Shown here one piece after another: positions 34,660 through 43,842 of a stretch of 64,000 nt of DNA. The notes beneath the pieces are model-generated. The model saw only the letters and a program-made list of their open reading frames with translations. It was not told the DNA's origin and ran no database searches. Each line of letters opens with the position of its first letter. Position 1 is the first letter of the stretch. The translations under genes and the position numbers were made by a program. The stretch is from Lentzea aerocolonigenes (GTDB lineage Bacteria > Actinomycetota > Actinomycetes > Mycobacteriales > Pseudonocardiaceae), in the NCBI RefSeq assembly GCF_000974445.1, contig NZ_BBOJ01000026.1, positions 62,001 to 126,000 on the forward strand, read 5' to 3'.

Positions 34660-37600
34660 GTGACCACGGCCAACGAAGAGACGGACGCGACCCTCGAACG
34701 GGTTCTCTCGGCGATGAGAGACCTGCGTGACGGCAACTTCCGCCGCAGGCTCGTCGTGCCGGGGAACGGGCCCGTGTCGGCGCTCGCGGACGTGTTCAAC
34801 GAGATCGCGGAGCGCAACCAGTGGCTCGCCGGTGAGCTGGGCAGGGTCCGGCAGGCGGTCGGCCAGGAGGGCAGGCTCACCGAACGGGTGGCGCCCGCGG
34901 GCACCGCGGGCGGCTGGTCCCTGATCGCCGACTCGGTGAACGGCCTGGTCGAGGACCTGATGCGGCCGACGACCGAGCTGAGCCGCGTGCTCGCCGCCGT
35001 GGCCGAGGGCGACCTGACCAAGCGCATGTCCGACCAGACGCTGCGCGGCGAGTTCGCCACGCTCGGGTCGACGGTGAACGGCCTGGTCGACCAGCTGTCG
35101 TCGTTCGCGGACGAGGTGACGCGTGTCGCCCGCGAGGTCGGCACGGACGGCCGCCTGGGCGGTCAGGCGAAGGTGCCGGGCGTGGCGGGCACGTGGCGCG
35201 ACCTGACCGACAACGTCAACTCGATGGCGAACAACCTCACCAACCAGGTCCGCAACATCGCCCAGGTCGCGACCGCGGTGGCGAACGGTGACCTGACCCA
35301 GAAGATCACCGTGGACGTCTCCGGCGAGATGCTGGAGCTCAAGAACACGCTGAACACGATGGTCGACCAGCTGTCGTCGTTCGCCGACGAGGTCACCCGC
35401 GTCGCCCGCGAGGTCGGCACGGACGGCAAGCTCGGCGGCCAGGCGAAGGTGCCCGGCGTCGGCGGCACGTGGCGCGACCTGACCGACAACGTGAACTTCA
35501 TGGCGGAGAACCTGACCACGCAGGTCCGCAACATCGCCCAGGTCACCACCGCCGTCGCGCAGGGCGACCTGACCCAGAAGATCACCGTGGACGCGCGCGG
35601 CGAGATCCTGGAGCTCAAGTCCACGATCAACACGATGGTCGACCAGCTGTCGTCGTTCGCCGACGAGGTCACCCGCGTCGCCCGCGAGGTCGGCTCGGAC
35701 GGCCGGCTGGGCGGTCAGGCGCAGGTCCCCGGCGTCGCGGGCACGTGGCGCGACCTGACGGACTCGGTGAACGTCATGGCGAACAACCTGACGACCCAGG
35801 TCCGCAACATCGCCCAGGTCACCACCGCCATCGCGCGCGGCGACCTGACCCAGAAGATCACCATCGACGCGCGCGGCGAGATCCTCGAACTGAAGACCAC
35901 GATCAACACGATGGTCGACCAGCTGTCGAGCTTCGCCGACGAGGCCACGCGTGTCGCCCGCGAGGTCGGCACCGAGGGCCGTCTCGGCGGTCAGGCGCAG
36001 GTCCCCGGCGTCGCGGGCACGTGGCGCGACCTGACCGACAACGTCAACTTCATGGCGAACAACCTCACCAACCAGGTCCGCAACATCGCGCACGTCGCGA
36101 CCGCGGTGGCCAACGGCGACCTGTCGCAGAAGATCACCGTCGACGCGCGCGGCGAGATCCTGGAGCTGAAGTCGACCCTGAACACGATGGTCGACCAGCT
36201 GTCGTCGTTCGCGGAGGAGGTCACCCGCGTCGCCCGCGAGGTCGGCACGGACGGCCGCCTGGGCGGTCAGGCCCGCGTGCAGGGCGTCGCCGGCACGTGG
36301 AAGGACCTGACCGACAACGTCAACCTGATGGCGGACAACCTCACCAACCAGGTCCGCAACATCGCCGCCGTCGCCACCGCGGTCGCGAACGGCGACCTCT
36401 CGAAGAAGATCACCGTCGAGGCGAAGGGCGAGGTCGCGGCCCTCGCCGAGACGCTGAACGGCATGGTCGACACCCTGCGCGCGTTCGGCGACGAGGTCAC
36501 CCGTGTCGCCCGCGAGGTCGGCACCGAGGGCATCCTCGGCGGTCAGGCGCGCGTGTCCGGCGTGGCCGGCACGTGGAAGGACCTCACCGACTCGGTGAAC
36601 TTCATGGCGGACAACCTGACCAACCAGGTCCGCAACATCGCCCAGGTCACCACCGCCGTCGCCCAGGGCGACCTGACGAAGAAGATCGACGTCTCGGCCC
36701 GCGGCGAGATCCTGGAGCTCAAGACCACGATCAACACGATGGTCGACCAGCTCTCGTCGTTCGCCGACGAGGTCACGCGTGTCGCCCGCGAGGTCGGCAC
36801 CGAGGGCAAGCTCGGCGGCCAGGCCGAGGTCGACGGCGTGGCGGGCACGTGGTCGAAGCTGACCGACAACGTGAACCAGCTCGCGTCCAACCTGACCACC
36901 CAGGTCCGCGCGATCGCCGCTGTCGCCACCGCCGTGACCGCGGGCGACCTGACCAGGCAGATCACCGTCGACGCCTCCGGAGAGCTCGCCGAGCTCAAGG
37001 ACAACGTCAACCAGATGATCGCGAACCTGAAGGAGACCACCCGCGCCAACCGCGAGCAGTACTGGCTCAAGACCAACCTGGCGCGCCTGTCCGGTCTGAT
37101 GCAGGGCCACCGCGACCTCCGCGCGCTGGCGTCGTTGATCATGAGCGAGCTGACGCCGCTGGTCAGCGCCCACCACGGCGCGTTCTTCCAGGTCCAGGAG
37201 GACGACGACGCCAAGCAGACGCTGGAGCTCACCGCCTCCTACGGCTTCCGCCTGGACGCCGCCCGCGTGACGCACGTCGCGATGGGCGAGTCGCTCGTCG
37301 GCCAGTCCGCGGTCGAGAAGAAGACGATCCTGGTGAAGGACGTGCCGGGCGACTACCTGACCGTCTCGTCGGCTCTGGGCGAGTCGGCCCCGGTGAACCT
37401 GGTGATCCTGCCGATCCTGTTCCAGGGCGAGACGCTCGGCGTGATCGAGCTGGCCTCGCTGAACGTCTTCACCGACGTCCACCTGGACCTCCTCGACCAG
37501 CTCAAGGAGGCCATCGGCGTCAACGTGAACACGATGCTCGCGAACTCCCGCACCGACGCCCTCCTGACCGAGTCCCAGCGCCTGACGACCGAGCTCAGGG

Positions 37601-38808
37601 CCGGTTCCGAGGAGCTGGAGGACCGGGCGCGCCAGCTCCAGACGGCGTCGAAGTACAAGTCCGAGTTCATGGCGAACATGTCCCACGAGCTGCGAACCCC
37701 GCTGAACTCGCTGCTGATCCTCGCCAAGCTCCTCGCCGACAACCTCGACGGCAACCTCAACGCCAAACAGGTCGAGTTCGCCCGCACGATCCACTCGTCC
37801 GGCTCGGACCTCCTGCAGCTGATCAACGACATCCTCGACCTCACGAAGGTCGAGGCGGGCCACATGACCCTGCACGAGGACCCGGTCCGCCTGGACGAGC
37901 TCGTCCGCTACGTCGAGACGTTGTGCCTGCCGTTGACCGCGGAGAAGAACCTGGAGTTCTCCGTCAGGGTCGACCCGAACGTCCCGGAAACCCTCCGCAC
38001 GGACGAGCACCGCCTGCAACAGATCCTCCGCAACCTCCTGTCCAACGCGGTGAAGTTCACCCACGACGGCGGCATCCGCCTGCACGTCCGCATGGACGAC
38101 CCGTCAACGGTGGCGTTCGACGTCCACGACACGGGCATCGGCATCCCGTCGGAAAAGCTCGCCGTCATCTTCGAGGCGTTCCAGCAGGCAGACGGCACAA
38201 CCTCGCGCAAGTACGGCGGCACGGGCCTGGGCCTGTCCATCAGCCGTGAACTGGCCCAACTCCTGAACGGCGCCCTCCGAGTCCGCTCCGAACCGGGCAT
38301 CGGCTCGACGTTCACCCTCTGCCTGCCCCTCGGCAAGGTGGTCAACGACACCTTCGTGGTCCCGGAACCCACCCCGATCGTCGCCCCGGCCCCGGTCCTG
38401 GCCGCGTCGGGCTCAATCCGCTTCCACGGCGAAAAGGTCCTGGTCGTGGACGACGACCTGCGAAACGTCTTCGCGCTGACGAGCGTCCTGGAGCTGCACG
38501 GCCTGGAAGCCATTTACGCCGACAACGGCATAACGGGCGTGCGCGCGCTGGAGCAATACGACGACGTGGCAATTGTCCTGATGGACATCATGATGCCCGA
38601 ACTCGACGGCAACGCGACGATCTCGGCCATTCGCGCAATGGAACGCTATGCCGATCTTCCGGTGATCGCGGTCACGGCGAAGGCGATGAAGGGCGACCGC
38701 GAGAAGTCACTGGCCTCCGGCGCCACCGACTACGTCACCAAACCGGTGGACACCGAGCACCTGATCCGTCTGATCGCCTACTACCTCGGCGTCTCAGCCG
38801 AAAGCTGA
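34660..38808 (+). CDS. Soluble hybrid histidine kinase with tandem HAMP repeats
   Basis: A 1382-residue kinase from GTG 34660, six bases after GGAGG. There is no transmembrane segment. Residues ~1-795 form poly-HAMP modules, including seven ~92-residue units ([12 protein letters not shown] ... LGGQ ... [11 protein letters not shown] ... GDLTQKI). A GAF domain follows (about 815-965), then HisKA with phosphoacceptor His1009 ([11 protein letters not shown]), HATPase_c (GTGLGLSIS) and a receiver domain (VLVVDDD; Asp1309 in [11 protein letters not shown]). The layout resembles fungal group III osmosensor kinases (Nik1 type) and actinobacterial relatives. A rho-independent terminator overlaps the stop. 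Confidence 0.94.
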   Translation: MTTANEETDATLERVLSAMRDLRDGNFRRRLVVPGNGPVSALADVFNEIAERNQWLAGELGRVRQAVGQEGRLTERVAPAGTAGGWSLIADSVNGLVEDLMRPTTELSRVLAAVAEGDLTKRMSDQTLRGEFATLGSTVNGLVDQLSSFADEVTRVAREVGTDGRLGGQAKVPGVAGTWRDLTDNVNSMANNLTNQVRNIAQVATAVANGDLTQKITVDVSGEMLELKNTLNTMVDQLSSFADEVTRVAREVGTDGKLGGQAKVPGVGGTWRDLTDNVNFMAENLTTQVRNIAQVTTAVAQGDLTQKITVDARGEILELKSTINTMVDQLSSFADEVTRVAREVGSDGRLGGQAQVPGVAGTWRDLTDSVNVMANNLTTQVRNIAQVTTAIARGDLTQKITIDARGEILELKTTINTMVDQLSSFADEATRVAREVGTEGRLGGQAQVPGVAGTWRDLTDNVNFMANNLTNQVRNIAHVATAVANGDLSQKITVDARGEILELKSTLNTMVDQLSSFAEEVTRVAREVGTDGRLGGQARVQGVAGTWKDLTDNVNLMADNLTNQVRNIAAVATAVANGDLSKKITVEAKGEVAALAETLNGMVDTLRAFGDEVTRVAREVGTEGILGGQARVSGVAGTWKDLTDSVNFMADNLTNQVRNIAQVTTAVAQGDLTKKIDVSARGEILELKTTINTMVDQLSSFADEVTRVAREVGTEGKLGGQAEVDGVAGTWSKLTDNVNQLASNLTTQVRAIAAVATAVTAGDLTRQITVDASGELAELKDNVNQMIANLKETTRANREQYWLKTNLARLSGLMQGHRDLRALASLIMSELTPLVSAHHGAFFQVQEDDDAKQTLELTASYGFRLDAARVTHVAMGESLVGQSAVEKKTILVKDVPGDYLTVSSALGESAPVNLVILPILFQGETLGVIELASLNVFTDVHLDLLDQLKEAIGVNVNTMLANSRTDALLTESQRLTTELRAGSEELEDRARQLQTASKYKSEFMANMSHELRTPLNSLLILAKLLADNLDGNLNAKQVEFARTIHSSGSDLLQLINDILDLTKVEAGHMTLHEDPVRLDELVRYVETLCLPLTAEKNLEFSVRVDPNVPETLRTDEHRLQQILRNLLSNAVKFTHDGGIRLHVRMDDPSTVAFDVHDTGIGIPSEKLAVIFEAFQQADGTTSRKYGGTGLGLSISRELAQLLNGALRVRSEPGIGSTFTLCLPLGKVVNDTFVVPEPTPIVAPAPVLAASGSIRFHGEKVLVVDDDLRNVFALTSVLELHGLEAIYADNGITGVRALEQYDDVAIVLMDIMMPELDGNATISAIRAMERYADLPVIAVTAKAMKGDREKSLASGATDYVTKPVDTEHLIRLIAYYLGVSAES
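35089..37020 (+). repeat. Seven 276-bp in-frame repeats (HAMP units)
   Basis: Units start at 35089, 35365, 35641, 35917, 36193, 36469 and 36745. Several blocks of tens of bases are near-identical between units, enough for recombination. They encode the tandem HAMP modules of the kinase. Confidence 0.9.
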
Positions 38809-38815
38809 GGTTTTT
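38793..38815 (+). terminator. Rho-independent terminator of the hybrid kinase gene
   Basis: CTCAGC-CGAAA-GCTGAG, then G and five T. The TGA stop is inside the right stem. Confidence 0.9.
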
Positions 38816-38818
38816 GAC

Positions 38819-38869
38819 GCACGCGGGGCCCTTTCGTGCTCTCTGAGTGAACGAAAGCTCCCCGCGTGC
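38819..38869. repeat. Palindromic repeat pair, same family as 45061-45290
   Basis: GCACGCGGGG-CCCTTTCGT and ACGAAAGCTCCCCGCGTGC form the arms of a hairpin. The right arm is identical to units of the array at 45181-45240. It sits between convergent genes. Confidence 0.8.
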
Positions 38870-38882
38870 ACTCAGAACCGCG

Positions 38883-39230
38883 TCAGCTGGCCGTGTCCGC
38901 CGACTCCTGCACCGCGGCATCCACCGTCTCGTGCAGGCTCAACACCTCAGCCACGTCCGCCAGCTCGAACAACCGGCGAACCGGTGCCTGGGTGCAGGCG
39001 ATCCGCAACTGCCCACCGGCCTCAGCCAGCCGCCGGTGCCAGTCCAGCACCAGCGCCAGCCCGGTCGAGTCCATGAACTGCAACCCGGACAGATCCAGCA
39101 CCGCGTGCTTGCCCGTAACGTCCGAATCGAGCCGTGCGGACAGCACGGGGACGGTGTCGATGTCCAGCTCACCGGCGACGGCGATCACTCGCCATCCCCG
39201 CTGGACCTCGCTGCCGACGTTGAGCTCCAT
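38883..39230 (-). CDS. STAS-domain anti-sigma factor antagonist
   Basis: A 115-residue SpoIIAA/RsbV-like protein from ATG 39230. LDLSGLQFMDSTGLAL carries the conserved Asp-Ser-Thr-Gly loop with the phosphorylatable Ser. The unphosphorylated form binds an RsbW-type kinase and frees a sigma factor. The RsbW-like gene divergent at 39348 and the SpoIIE phosphatase at 33137 are natural partners. Family call secure; the sigma factor target is not in the window. Confidence 0.9.
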   Translation of the reverse strand: MELNVGSEVQRGWRVIAVAGELDIDTVPVLSARLDSDVTGKHAVLDLSGLQFMDSTGLALVLDWHRRLAEAGGQLRIACTQAPVRRLFELADVAEVLSLHETVDAAVQESADTAS

Positions 39231-39347
39231 CGTCGCCGTTCCTTCCGCCACGCCCGACTCCGTGCGACCCAAATCGTGCAGCACGGGGGCCGACCATGCG
39301 ACCACCGGGGGGCTGAAAGATCCGAACGGGCCGCCGGATGTGCGACG

Positions 39348-39743
39348 ATGCGCCTTGTGTTGAACGACCCACTGGCTGAGGTGCGGGTGACCCTGACCGC
39401 CGAGGGCGGCTCGTGCGCTCGGGCACGTCAGGTGGTGCGTGACGCCGCTTCGTCGTGGGGTCTGTCCGAGGACCTCTCGGACGACGCGCAGCTCGTCGTG
39501 ACCGAGCTCGTGTCGAACGGGATCGACCACGGTGAGGGACCGATCACACTCACCGTGAGCAGGAAGACGGGCGGCATGCTCGTCGAGGTGCACGACGAGT
39601 CGCCGAAGCAGCCTCAGCTCAGACCCGTGGACCCCAGCTCGGCGCGTGGCCGGGGGATGCAGCTGGTGCAGGCGTTGAGCGTGCGCTGGGGCACCACACC
39701 CGGTGATGACGGGAAAGTGGTCTGGGCCGAGTTGGCGTCCTGA
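39348..39743 (+). CDS. RsbW-like serine kinase / anti-sigma factor
   Basis: A 131-residue GHKL ATPase of the RsbW type, from ATG 39348. The N-box VTELVSNGIDHGEG holds the Glu and Asn that bind Mg-ATP, VEVHDES is the G1 box, and ARGRGMQLVQAL is the G2 box. Such proteins either bind a sigma factor or phosphorylate a STAS antagonist. Divergent from a STAS gene 117 bp away. No sigma factor gene is nearby, so its target is elsewhere. Confidence 0.9.
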   Translation: MRLVLNDPLAEVRVTLTAEGGSCARARQVVRDAASSWGLSEDLSDDAQLVVTELVSNGIDHGEGPITLTVSRKTGGMLVEVHDESPKQPQLRPVDPSSARGRGMQLVQALSVRWGTTPGDDGKVVWAELAS

Positions 39744-39763
39744 AAACGGGTACTTCACACCCC

Positions 39764-39994
39764 ATGACAGCGACACCGCCTGATCCCGACCCTCAGCGCA
39801 CGCCAGGACTGGAGCCCGGAGGCGGGGTGCGGCCCGGTGACACCCCGCCGGAGTCCGGGCAGACCTCGGGTCTGTCCCACCGCGAACCGACCCCTCCGAA
39901 GGCGACCACCGGACGCATCGTGATCGCGCTCATCGTGCTGATCGCCGTTCTGGTGGCCGCGATGATGCTGACCCAGGCCTTCCTGCTCGCCTAG
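39764..39994 (+). CDS. Small DUF6480-like membrane protein
   Basis: A 76-residue protein. The N-terminal Pro/Gly-rich part (DPDPQRTPGLEPGGGVRPGDTPP, split here as PDPDPQRTPGLEPGG and following) is the hallmark of DUF6480, and one C-terminal transmembrane helix (GRIVIALIVLIAVLVAAMML) follows. It starts 20 bp after the RsbW-like gene and may share its transcript. DUF6480 proteins are of unknown function and frequent in actinobacterial stress regions. Confidence 0.8.
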   Translation: MTATPPDPDPQRTPGLEPGGGVRPGDTPPESGQTSGLSHREPTPPKATTGRIVIALIVLIAVLVAAMMLTQAFLLA

Positions 39995-40001
39995 TTCGGC
40001 A

Positions 40002-40235
40002 CTAGTTGCCGGAAAGACGCGACGCCAGCAGGCGCTTGCCCTGCTCGGCACCCTTGCGGCTGTCGGTCTGCGCCTTCTTGAAGAACTCCGCGAGCTCGTT
40101 GTCACCGTCGCGTTCCGCGTCCTGGATGAACGTCTCCAGGCGCAGCGCGTTGTCGAGGCACGCCTCGGTGAACCAGAGGATGTTGTAGTCCTTGTCCTTC
40201 GTACCCGTGACGTGACCGGTCTCCGTGGTCGACAC
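40002..40235 (-). CDS. Small conserved helical protein
   Basis: A 77-residue protein from GTG 40235, a few bases downstream of GAGGAGG. It is helical and charged: KDYNILWFTEACLDNALRLE and AERDGDNELAEFFKKAQTDS, then KGAEQGKRLLASRL. I recall similar short actinobacterial proteins but no named family. Its location between two STAS-system genes hints at a stress role. It is convergent with the DUF6480-like gene, seven bases between stops. Confidence 0.75.
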   Translation of the reverse strand: MSTTETGHVTGTKDKDYNILWFTEACLDNALRLETFIQDAERDGDNELAEFFKKAQTDSRKGAEQGKRLLASRLSGN

Positions 40236-40361
40236 GGCTCCTCCTCGTCTATCAGGGAATTTGTGGTCACTCGGCGTGTACCCGGCGTGGCCTGGGGAAA
40301 ACCGGCTCGGCTTGTGGTCGCCCTCCGGTGGCGCGTACGGTCGGTGCGGACGGGAGTCCAC

Positions 40362-40712
40362 ATGAACCAGCTTCGACAGAGAACTACCTACGTCCAGTCC
40401 ATCCCGATCGTCGCTCTCACCGGCGAGATCGACATGATGTCCTCAGCCCCGGTGACCAGCAGGATCGCCGAGCTGCTCGACCGCAAGCCGCCCGCACTGG
40501 TGATCGACCTGCGGGAAGTGCGGTTCTTCGGTTCCGAGGGGATTCGCACCCTCGTGGAGACCCAGAGCCAGGCCGACGAGCTCGGCGTGAAGTTCGGCGT
40601 CGTCAGCGACAGCAGAGTCGTGTTGCGCCCATTGGAAATGACGGCCGTCGACCAGCTTCTGTTGCTGTTCAACGACGTCGACGACGCCGTCACGGCGCTG
40701 AACGGTTGCTAG
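40362..40712 (+). CDS. STAS-domain anti-sigma factor antagonist-like protein
   Basis: A 116-residue STAS protein from ATG 40362. IVALTGEIDMMSSAPV and ALVIDLREVRFFGSEGIRTLVE are typical strands. The phospho-loop reads FGSEG, keeping the Ser but not the usual DSSG/DSTG, so regulation may differ. Similar to antagonists in multi-paralog STAS networks of actinomycetes. Its stop overlaps the convergent Ppx/GppA gene by four bases. Confidence 0.88.
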   Translation: MNQLRQRTTYVQSIPIVALTGEIDMMSSAPVTSRIAELLDRKPPALVIDLREVRFFGSEGIRTLVETQSQADELGVKFGVVSDSRVVLRPLEMTAVDQLLLLFNDVDDAVTALNGC

Positions 40713-41593
40713 GCGGCTGACTCCGCCCGGCTGCGCGAGCGCTCCACGAGATCCAGCAGCAGGCCTTCTTTCGTGGACCACGGCGAGATGTCCACGACGT
40801 CGTGCCCCGAGACCTCCATCAACGCCTCCGCGACCACCGCGCCCGCCAGCGACTGCTGGGCCCGGTGGCGGGAGATCCCCGGCAGGGCCGCGCGTTCGCG
40901 CACCGAGAGCTTCGCCAGCCGGGGGATCCACTTCTCCAGGTCCTTGAGCCGCAACTGGCGGGACACGTACGTGCCGTTGCGCGCTCCGGCGAGCCGGGCC
41001 AGCTGTTCGAACACCTTCGAGCACCCCACCGCGCGAGCGCTCTCATCGCGCGGGAACGCGGCGGCGATCCGGTCGCGGACCTCGGCCCGCATGTCGTGCA
41101 CGGTCAGCCCGGCCCGCGTCAAAGTCCGCGCCCCCAAGGGCAACGACACCGCGCGGTCCGGCTCCGCACCGGATCCCGCCGCCAGCTCGACGGTGCCGCC
41201 GCCGACGTCCAGCACGACCATCGGGCCGGCGCTGAAACCGAACCAGTGCCGCGCCGCGGTGTAGGAAAGGCGTGCTTCTTCCTTGCCCGACAAGACTTTC
41301 AGCTCGACGCCGGTGCGTCTCGCGACTTTGCGCATGACCTCGGCGGCGTTCGAGCTGTCGCGCACGGACGACGTGGCGACCGGGAGGAAGGGGACGTCGC
41401 CCGCACTCTTGCGGGCGGCGAGCACGGCGGCGCACAGCGACTCGATGCCGGCCTTGCTGATCGCCCCGTCCGAGTCCAGCTCCCGGTCCAGCCGGAGCCG
41501 CACCTTGTGGGACACCAGCGGACGCAGCAGGTCTCGTTCCACGACCACCAGGTGTGCGCTGAAGCACCCGACGTCCAGAACACCTACCGACAT
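40709..41593 (-). CDS. Ppx/GppA phosphatase family protein
   Basis: A 294-residue protein with the actin-like ASKHA fold, from ATG 41593 (GGAAGG upstream; a TTG start 21 bp earlier is possible). VGVLDVGCFSAHLVVVE is the phosphate 1 motif and VVLDVGGGTVELA the phosphate 2 motif. ATSSVRDSSNA carries the conserved Arg and Asp. The phosphate 1 motif has Cys-Phe where exopolyphosphatases have Gly-Ser/Thr-N, a known actinobacterial variant. It would hydrolyse polyphosphate or pppGpp. It is divergent from the phosphodiesterase-like gene. Confidence 0.88.
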   Translation of the reverse strand: MSVGVLDVGCFSAHLVVVERDLLRPLVSHKVRLRLDRELDSDGAISKAGIESLCAAVLAARKSAGDVPFLPVATSSVRDSSNAAEVMRKVARRTGVELKVLSGKEEARLSYTAARHWFGFSAGPMVVLDVGGGTVELAAGSGAEPDRAVSLPLGARTLTRAGLTVHDMRAEVRDRIAAAFPRDESARAVGCSKVFEQLARLAGARNGTYVSRQLRLKDLEKWIPRLAKLSVRERAALPGISRHRAQQSLAGAVVAEALMEVSGHDVVDISPWSTKEGLLLDLVERSRSRAESAA

Positions 41594-41693
41594 CCGCCAC
41601 CTTCCTTCTGCCAAGTCCTCTTTACCACCCCATCGACGGCCATTGTGCGGAACTCAGCACCCGAACAGGCAATCCTGGACCGATGAGATGCGT

Positions 41694-41699
41694 TACAGT
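41694..41699 (+). promoter_or_regulatory. -10 element of a probably leaderless message
   Basis: TACAGT ends six bases before ATG 41706, the spacing typical of leaderless actinobacterial transcripts. No ribosome site is visible upstream of the start. Confidence 0.5.
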
Positions 41700-41705
41700 C
41701 ACCCG

Positions 41706-42692
41706 ATGTCACTGGCGGAGATCCCTTCCCGGCTCGAACGCGCCCTGAAATCGGCAGATCGCGGCGTGATCGTCCTGGCAGTGGACGGTCTCTCCTCGGA
41801 CGTGGCCAAACAGTCCTGGCTGTCGGCCTCCACCACCTCCACGCTCTCCTCGACCGTGCCGTCGACGTCCGCGACGGCGTGGCTGACCGCGTTGACCGGC
41901 GTTCCCGCCGACGTCCACCGCGTGCCGGGAACGGTGTACCGCAACGGATCCGGCCTCGTGCACGCCATCACCGGCGCACCCGTGATCCCGGACCTGCCGA
42001 CCGTGCTGGAACGGCACGGCGCCACCGTCGCGGCCCGCGAGCTCGACCACCTCGAAGGCACCTGGGCCCAGGCCCTCCTGCGGGGGTGCACCCGGATACC
42101 CGCGCCCCCGCGCCACAAACTCGCCGCCCAGGCGGACGATCCGCCCCTGCTCGTGGCGAACGTGGTGGCCGACCTGGACAAGGCGCTGCCGGACGCCAGG
42201 TTCCTCTGGACGTACGTGAACGTCGACGACCACGTGCACCGCAACGGGTACGACGAGTCGGTGCACGAGGCGATGCTGCGTCTGGACGCACACGCTTCCC
42301 GTTGGGCCGCACAGGGCTGGACCGTCGTGGCGCACTCCGACCACGGCCAGGTCGCCGTCGACCCCGATCCCGACCTGGTCGAGGCCTGGGACGCGATCGT
42401 GCGCGAGGAGTGCGTGATTCCCTCCGGCGGCGCGGGACGGATGCGATGGCTGTACCCGAAGGCCGAACGCCTGGACTCCGTTTTCGACCGCGTGGCAACG
42501 ACTCTGGGCTCCACGGCCACCGTGCACCACGCCGGCGACCTCGGTCTGCCGCAACCGGAGGCCGGTCCGGTCGTGGCGGTCGCCGCGTCGCCGAGGTTCC
42601 CGATCCCGGACCCTTCCAGGAAGTTCGAGCACGGCGGCCTGAGCAGGGACGAGATCGACGTGCCCTTCGCGGTCTGGCAGGCCGTACAGTAG
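41706..42692 (+). CDS. Alkaline phosphatase-superfamily phosphodiesterase-like protein
   Basis: A 328-residue protein with the type I phosphodiesterase/nucleotide pyrophosphatase fold: VIVLAVDGLSSDVAK (first metal Asp), a Ser/Thr nucleophile region STLSSTVPSTSATAWLTALTG, YVNVDDHVHRNG and VVAHSDHGQVAVD (metal Asp-His). FEHGGLSRDE near the end is the final His element. These enzymes cleave phosphodiesters or phosphonate-like bonds; no signal peptide is present. Five bases after its stop the next gene begins, so it is paired with the GNAT-like protein. Confidence 0.85.
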   Translation: MSLAEIPSRLERALKSADRGVIVLAVDGLSSDVAKQSWLSASTTSTLSSTVPSTSATAWLTALTGVPADVHRVPGTVYRNGSGLVHAITGAPVIPDLPTVLERHGATVAARELDHLEGTWAQALLRGCTRIPAPPRHKLAAQADDPPLLVANVVADLDKALPDARFLWTYVNVDDHVHRNGYDESVHEAMLRLDAHASRWAAQGWTVVAHSDHGQVAVDPDPDLVEAWDAIVREECVIPSGGAGRMRWLYPKAERLDSVFDRVATTLGSTATVHHAGDLGLPQPEAGPVVAVAASPRFPIPDPSRKFEHGGLSRDEIDVPFAVWQAVQ

Positions 42693-42697
42693 GTGGG

Positions 42698-43684
42698 GTG
42701 CGCATCGAGTTTTCGAGCTCCATAAGGGAAATCGATGCTGCCGATTGGGATTCGGTGGTCCGCGAGAGCGGTGCGCCGGTCTTCTACGAGCACGCGTACC
42801 TCACCGCCTTCGAACAGGCGCCGCTGACGGACGTCGAGTCGTTCGCGTACTTCGTGGCACGTGACGGTGACAAGCCCGTCGCCGTGACGCCCGCCTACCT
42901 CCAGACGGCACCGGATCCGTTGCGCCACCTGCACGAGGCGTACCCGGAGGCACGCGACCAACGCGCGCTGCTCAGCCACACCTGGCACTGCTACGACACG
43001 CGCGTGCCGGCCACCGCGGAGGTCCTGCCGAGGCTGCTCGACGCCATGATCCGCACGGCGTCGATCTTCAAGGCGCAGTGGTGCGGCTTCCAGAACGTCC
43101 GGCGCGGCGGCGAACTCTCTGCGGCGTTGCGGGCGAACGGTCTGCCCGCACGCCACCTCGCCGCCAGGTGGTCCACCGAACTCGGGTCCTACGAGCACTA
43201 CCTCGCCCGGCTGAGCCAGCGCGCACGGGCGAACCTGCGCCGCAACGAACGCCGAGCGCGGGAGGCCGGCGTCGTGACCGAGGTCGTGGGCGTCGACGAC
43301 GCCGCGCTCGACGAGATCACCCTGCTGTGCGACAAGACCGCGACCCGTTACGACAACGGCGGGTTCTTCTCCGGGCCGGCGTTCGCCAAGTTCGTGACCG
43401 CGCTCGGCGACCTCACGCACGTGGTCGAGGTCCGGCAGCACGGCAGGCTCGTCGCGGCCGGGGTCTGCCTCACCGACGCGACCCGCTTCCACACGTGGAG
43501 ATGCGGTGTCGACTACGCGGTCGACGGCCGGTACAGCCCGTACGGCGTGTTGTTCGCCGAGTCGGTCAGGCTGGCGATCCGCCTCGGCAGGACCACGCTG
43601 GAGGACGGCAGGGGCAACGCGAGCTTCAAGCGGCGGCACGGACTGAGCCCGCGCCCTCTCGACGCCACGCTGATCCGAATCTGA
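42698..43684 (+). CDS. GNAT-fold acyltransferase (FemAB/CelD-like)
   Basis: A 328-residue protein from GTG 42698, just after AGGTGG. The central stretch LSQRARANLRRNERRAREAG and later DGRYSPYGVLFAESVRLAIRLG, DGRGNASFKRRHGL match the Acetyltransf_6/peptidogalycan biosynthesis group, which transfers acyl or aminoacyl groups. The substrate is unknown. It is co-transcribed with the preceding phosphodiesterase-like gene, and together they might modify a cell-envelope polymer. A perfect terminator overlaps the stop. Confidence 0.82.
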   Translation: MRIEFSSSIREIDAADWDSVVRESGAPVFYEHAYLTAFEQAPLTDVESFAYFVARDGDKPVAVTPAYLQTAPDPLRHLHEAYPEARDQRALLSHTWHCYDTRVPATAEVLPRLLDAMIRTASIFKAQWCGFQNVRRGGELSAALRANGLPARHLAARWSTELGSYEHYLARLSQRARANLRRNERRAREAGVVTEVVGVDDAALDEITLLCDKTATRYDNGGFFSGPAFAKFVTALGDLTHVVEVRQHGRLVAAGVCLTDATRFHTWRCGVDYAVDGRYSPYGVLFAESVRLAIRLGRTTLEDGRGNASFKRRHGLSPRPLDATLIRI

Positions 43685-43712
43685 ATTGTTCACCCTTGTG
43701 AACAATTCTTTT
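43683..43712 (+). terminator. Rho-independent terminator
   Basis: GAATTGTTCAC-CCTT-GTGAACAATTC followed by four T; the TGA stop is in the left stem. Confidence 0.92.
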
Positions 43713-43842
43713 CCAACGTCGGAATCCAGCCCGTTCACGTATCTGACCAGCTGAATCAATTTTTGACTTCTCTTTGCAGACCTTGATCGGATCTGACAGG
43801 GTGGCGCCGGGCGCAAGGACATGAAAGGGACTGGACGGTCTC

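Noticed and set aside
34597-38085. A very long antisense frame across the hybrid kinase gene
   Set aside because: It mirrors the repeated HAMP codons and is Arg/Asp/Leu-rich without domain character; the plus-strand kinase is certain.
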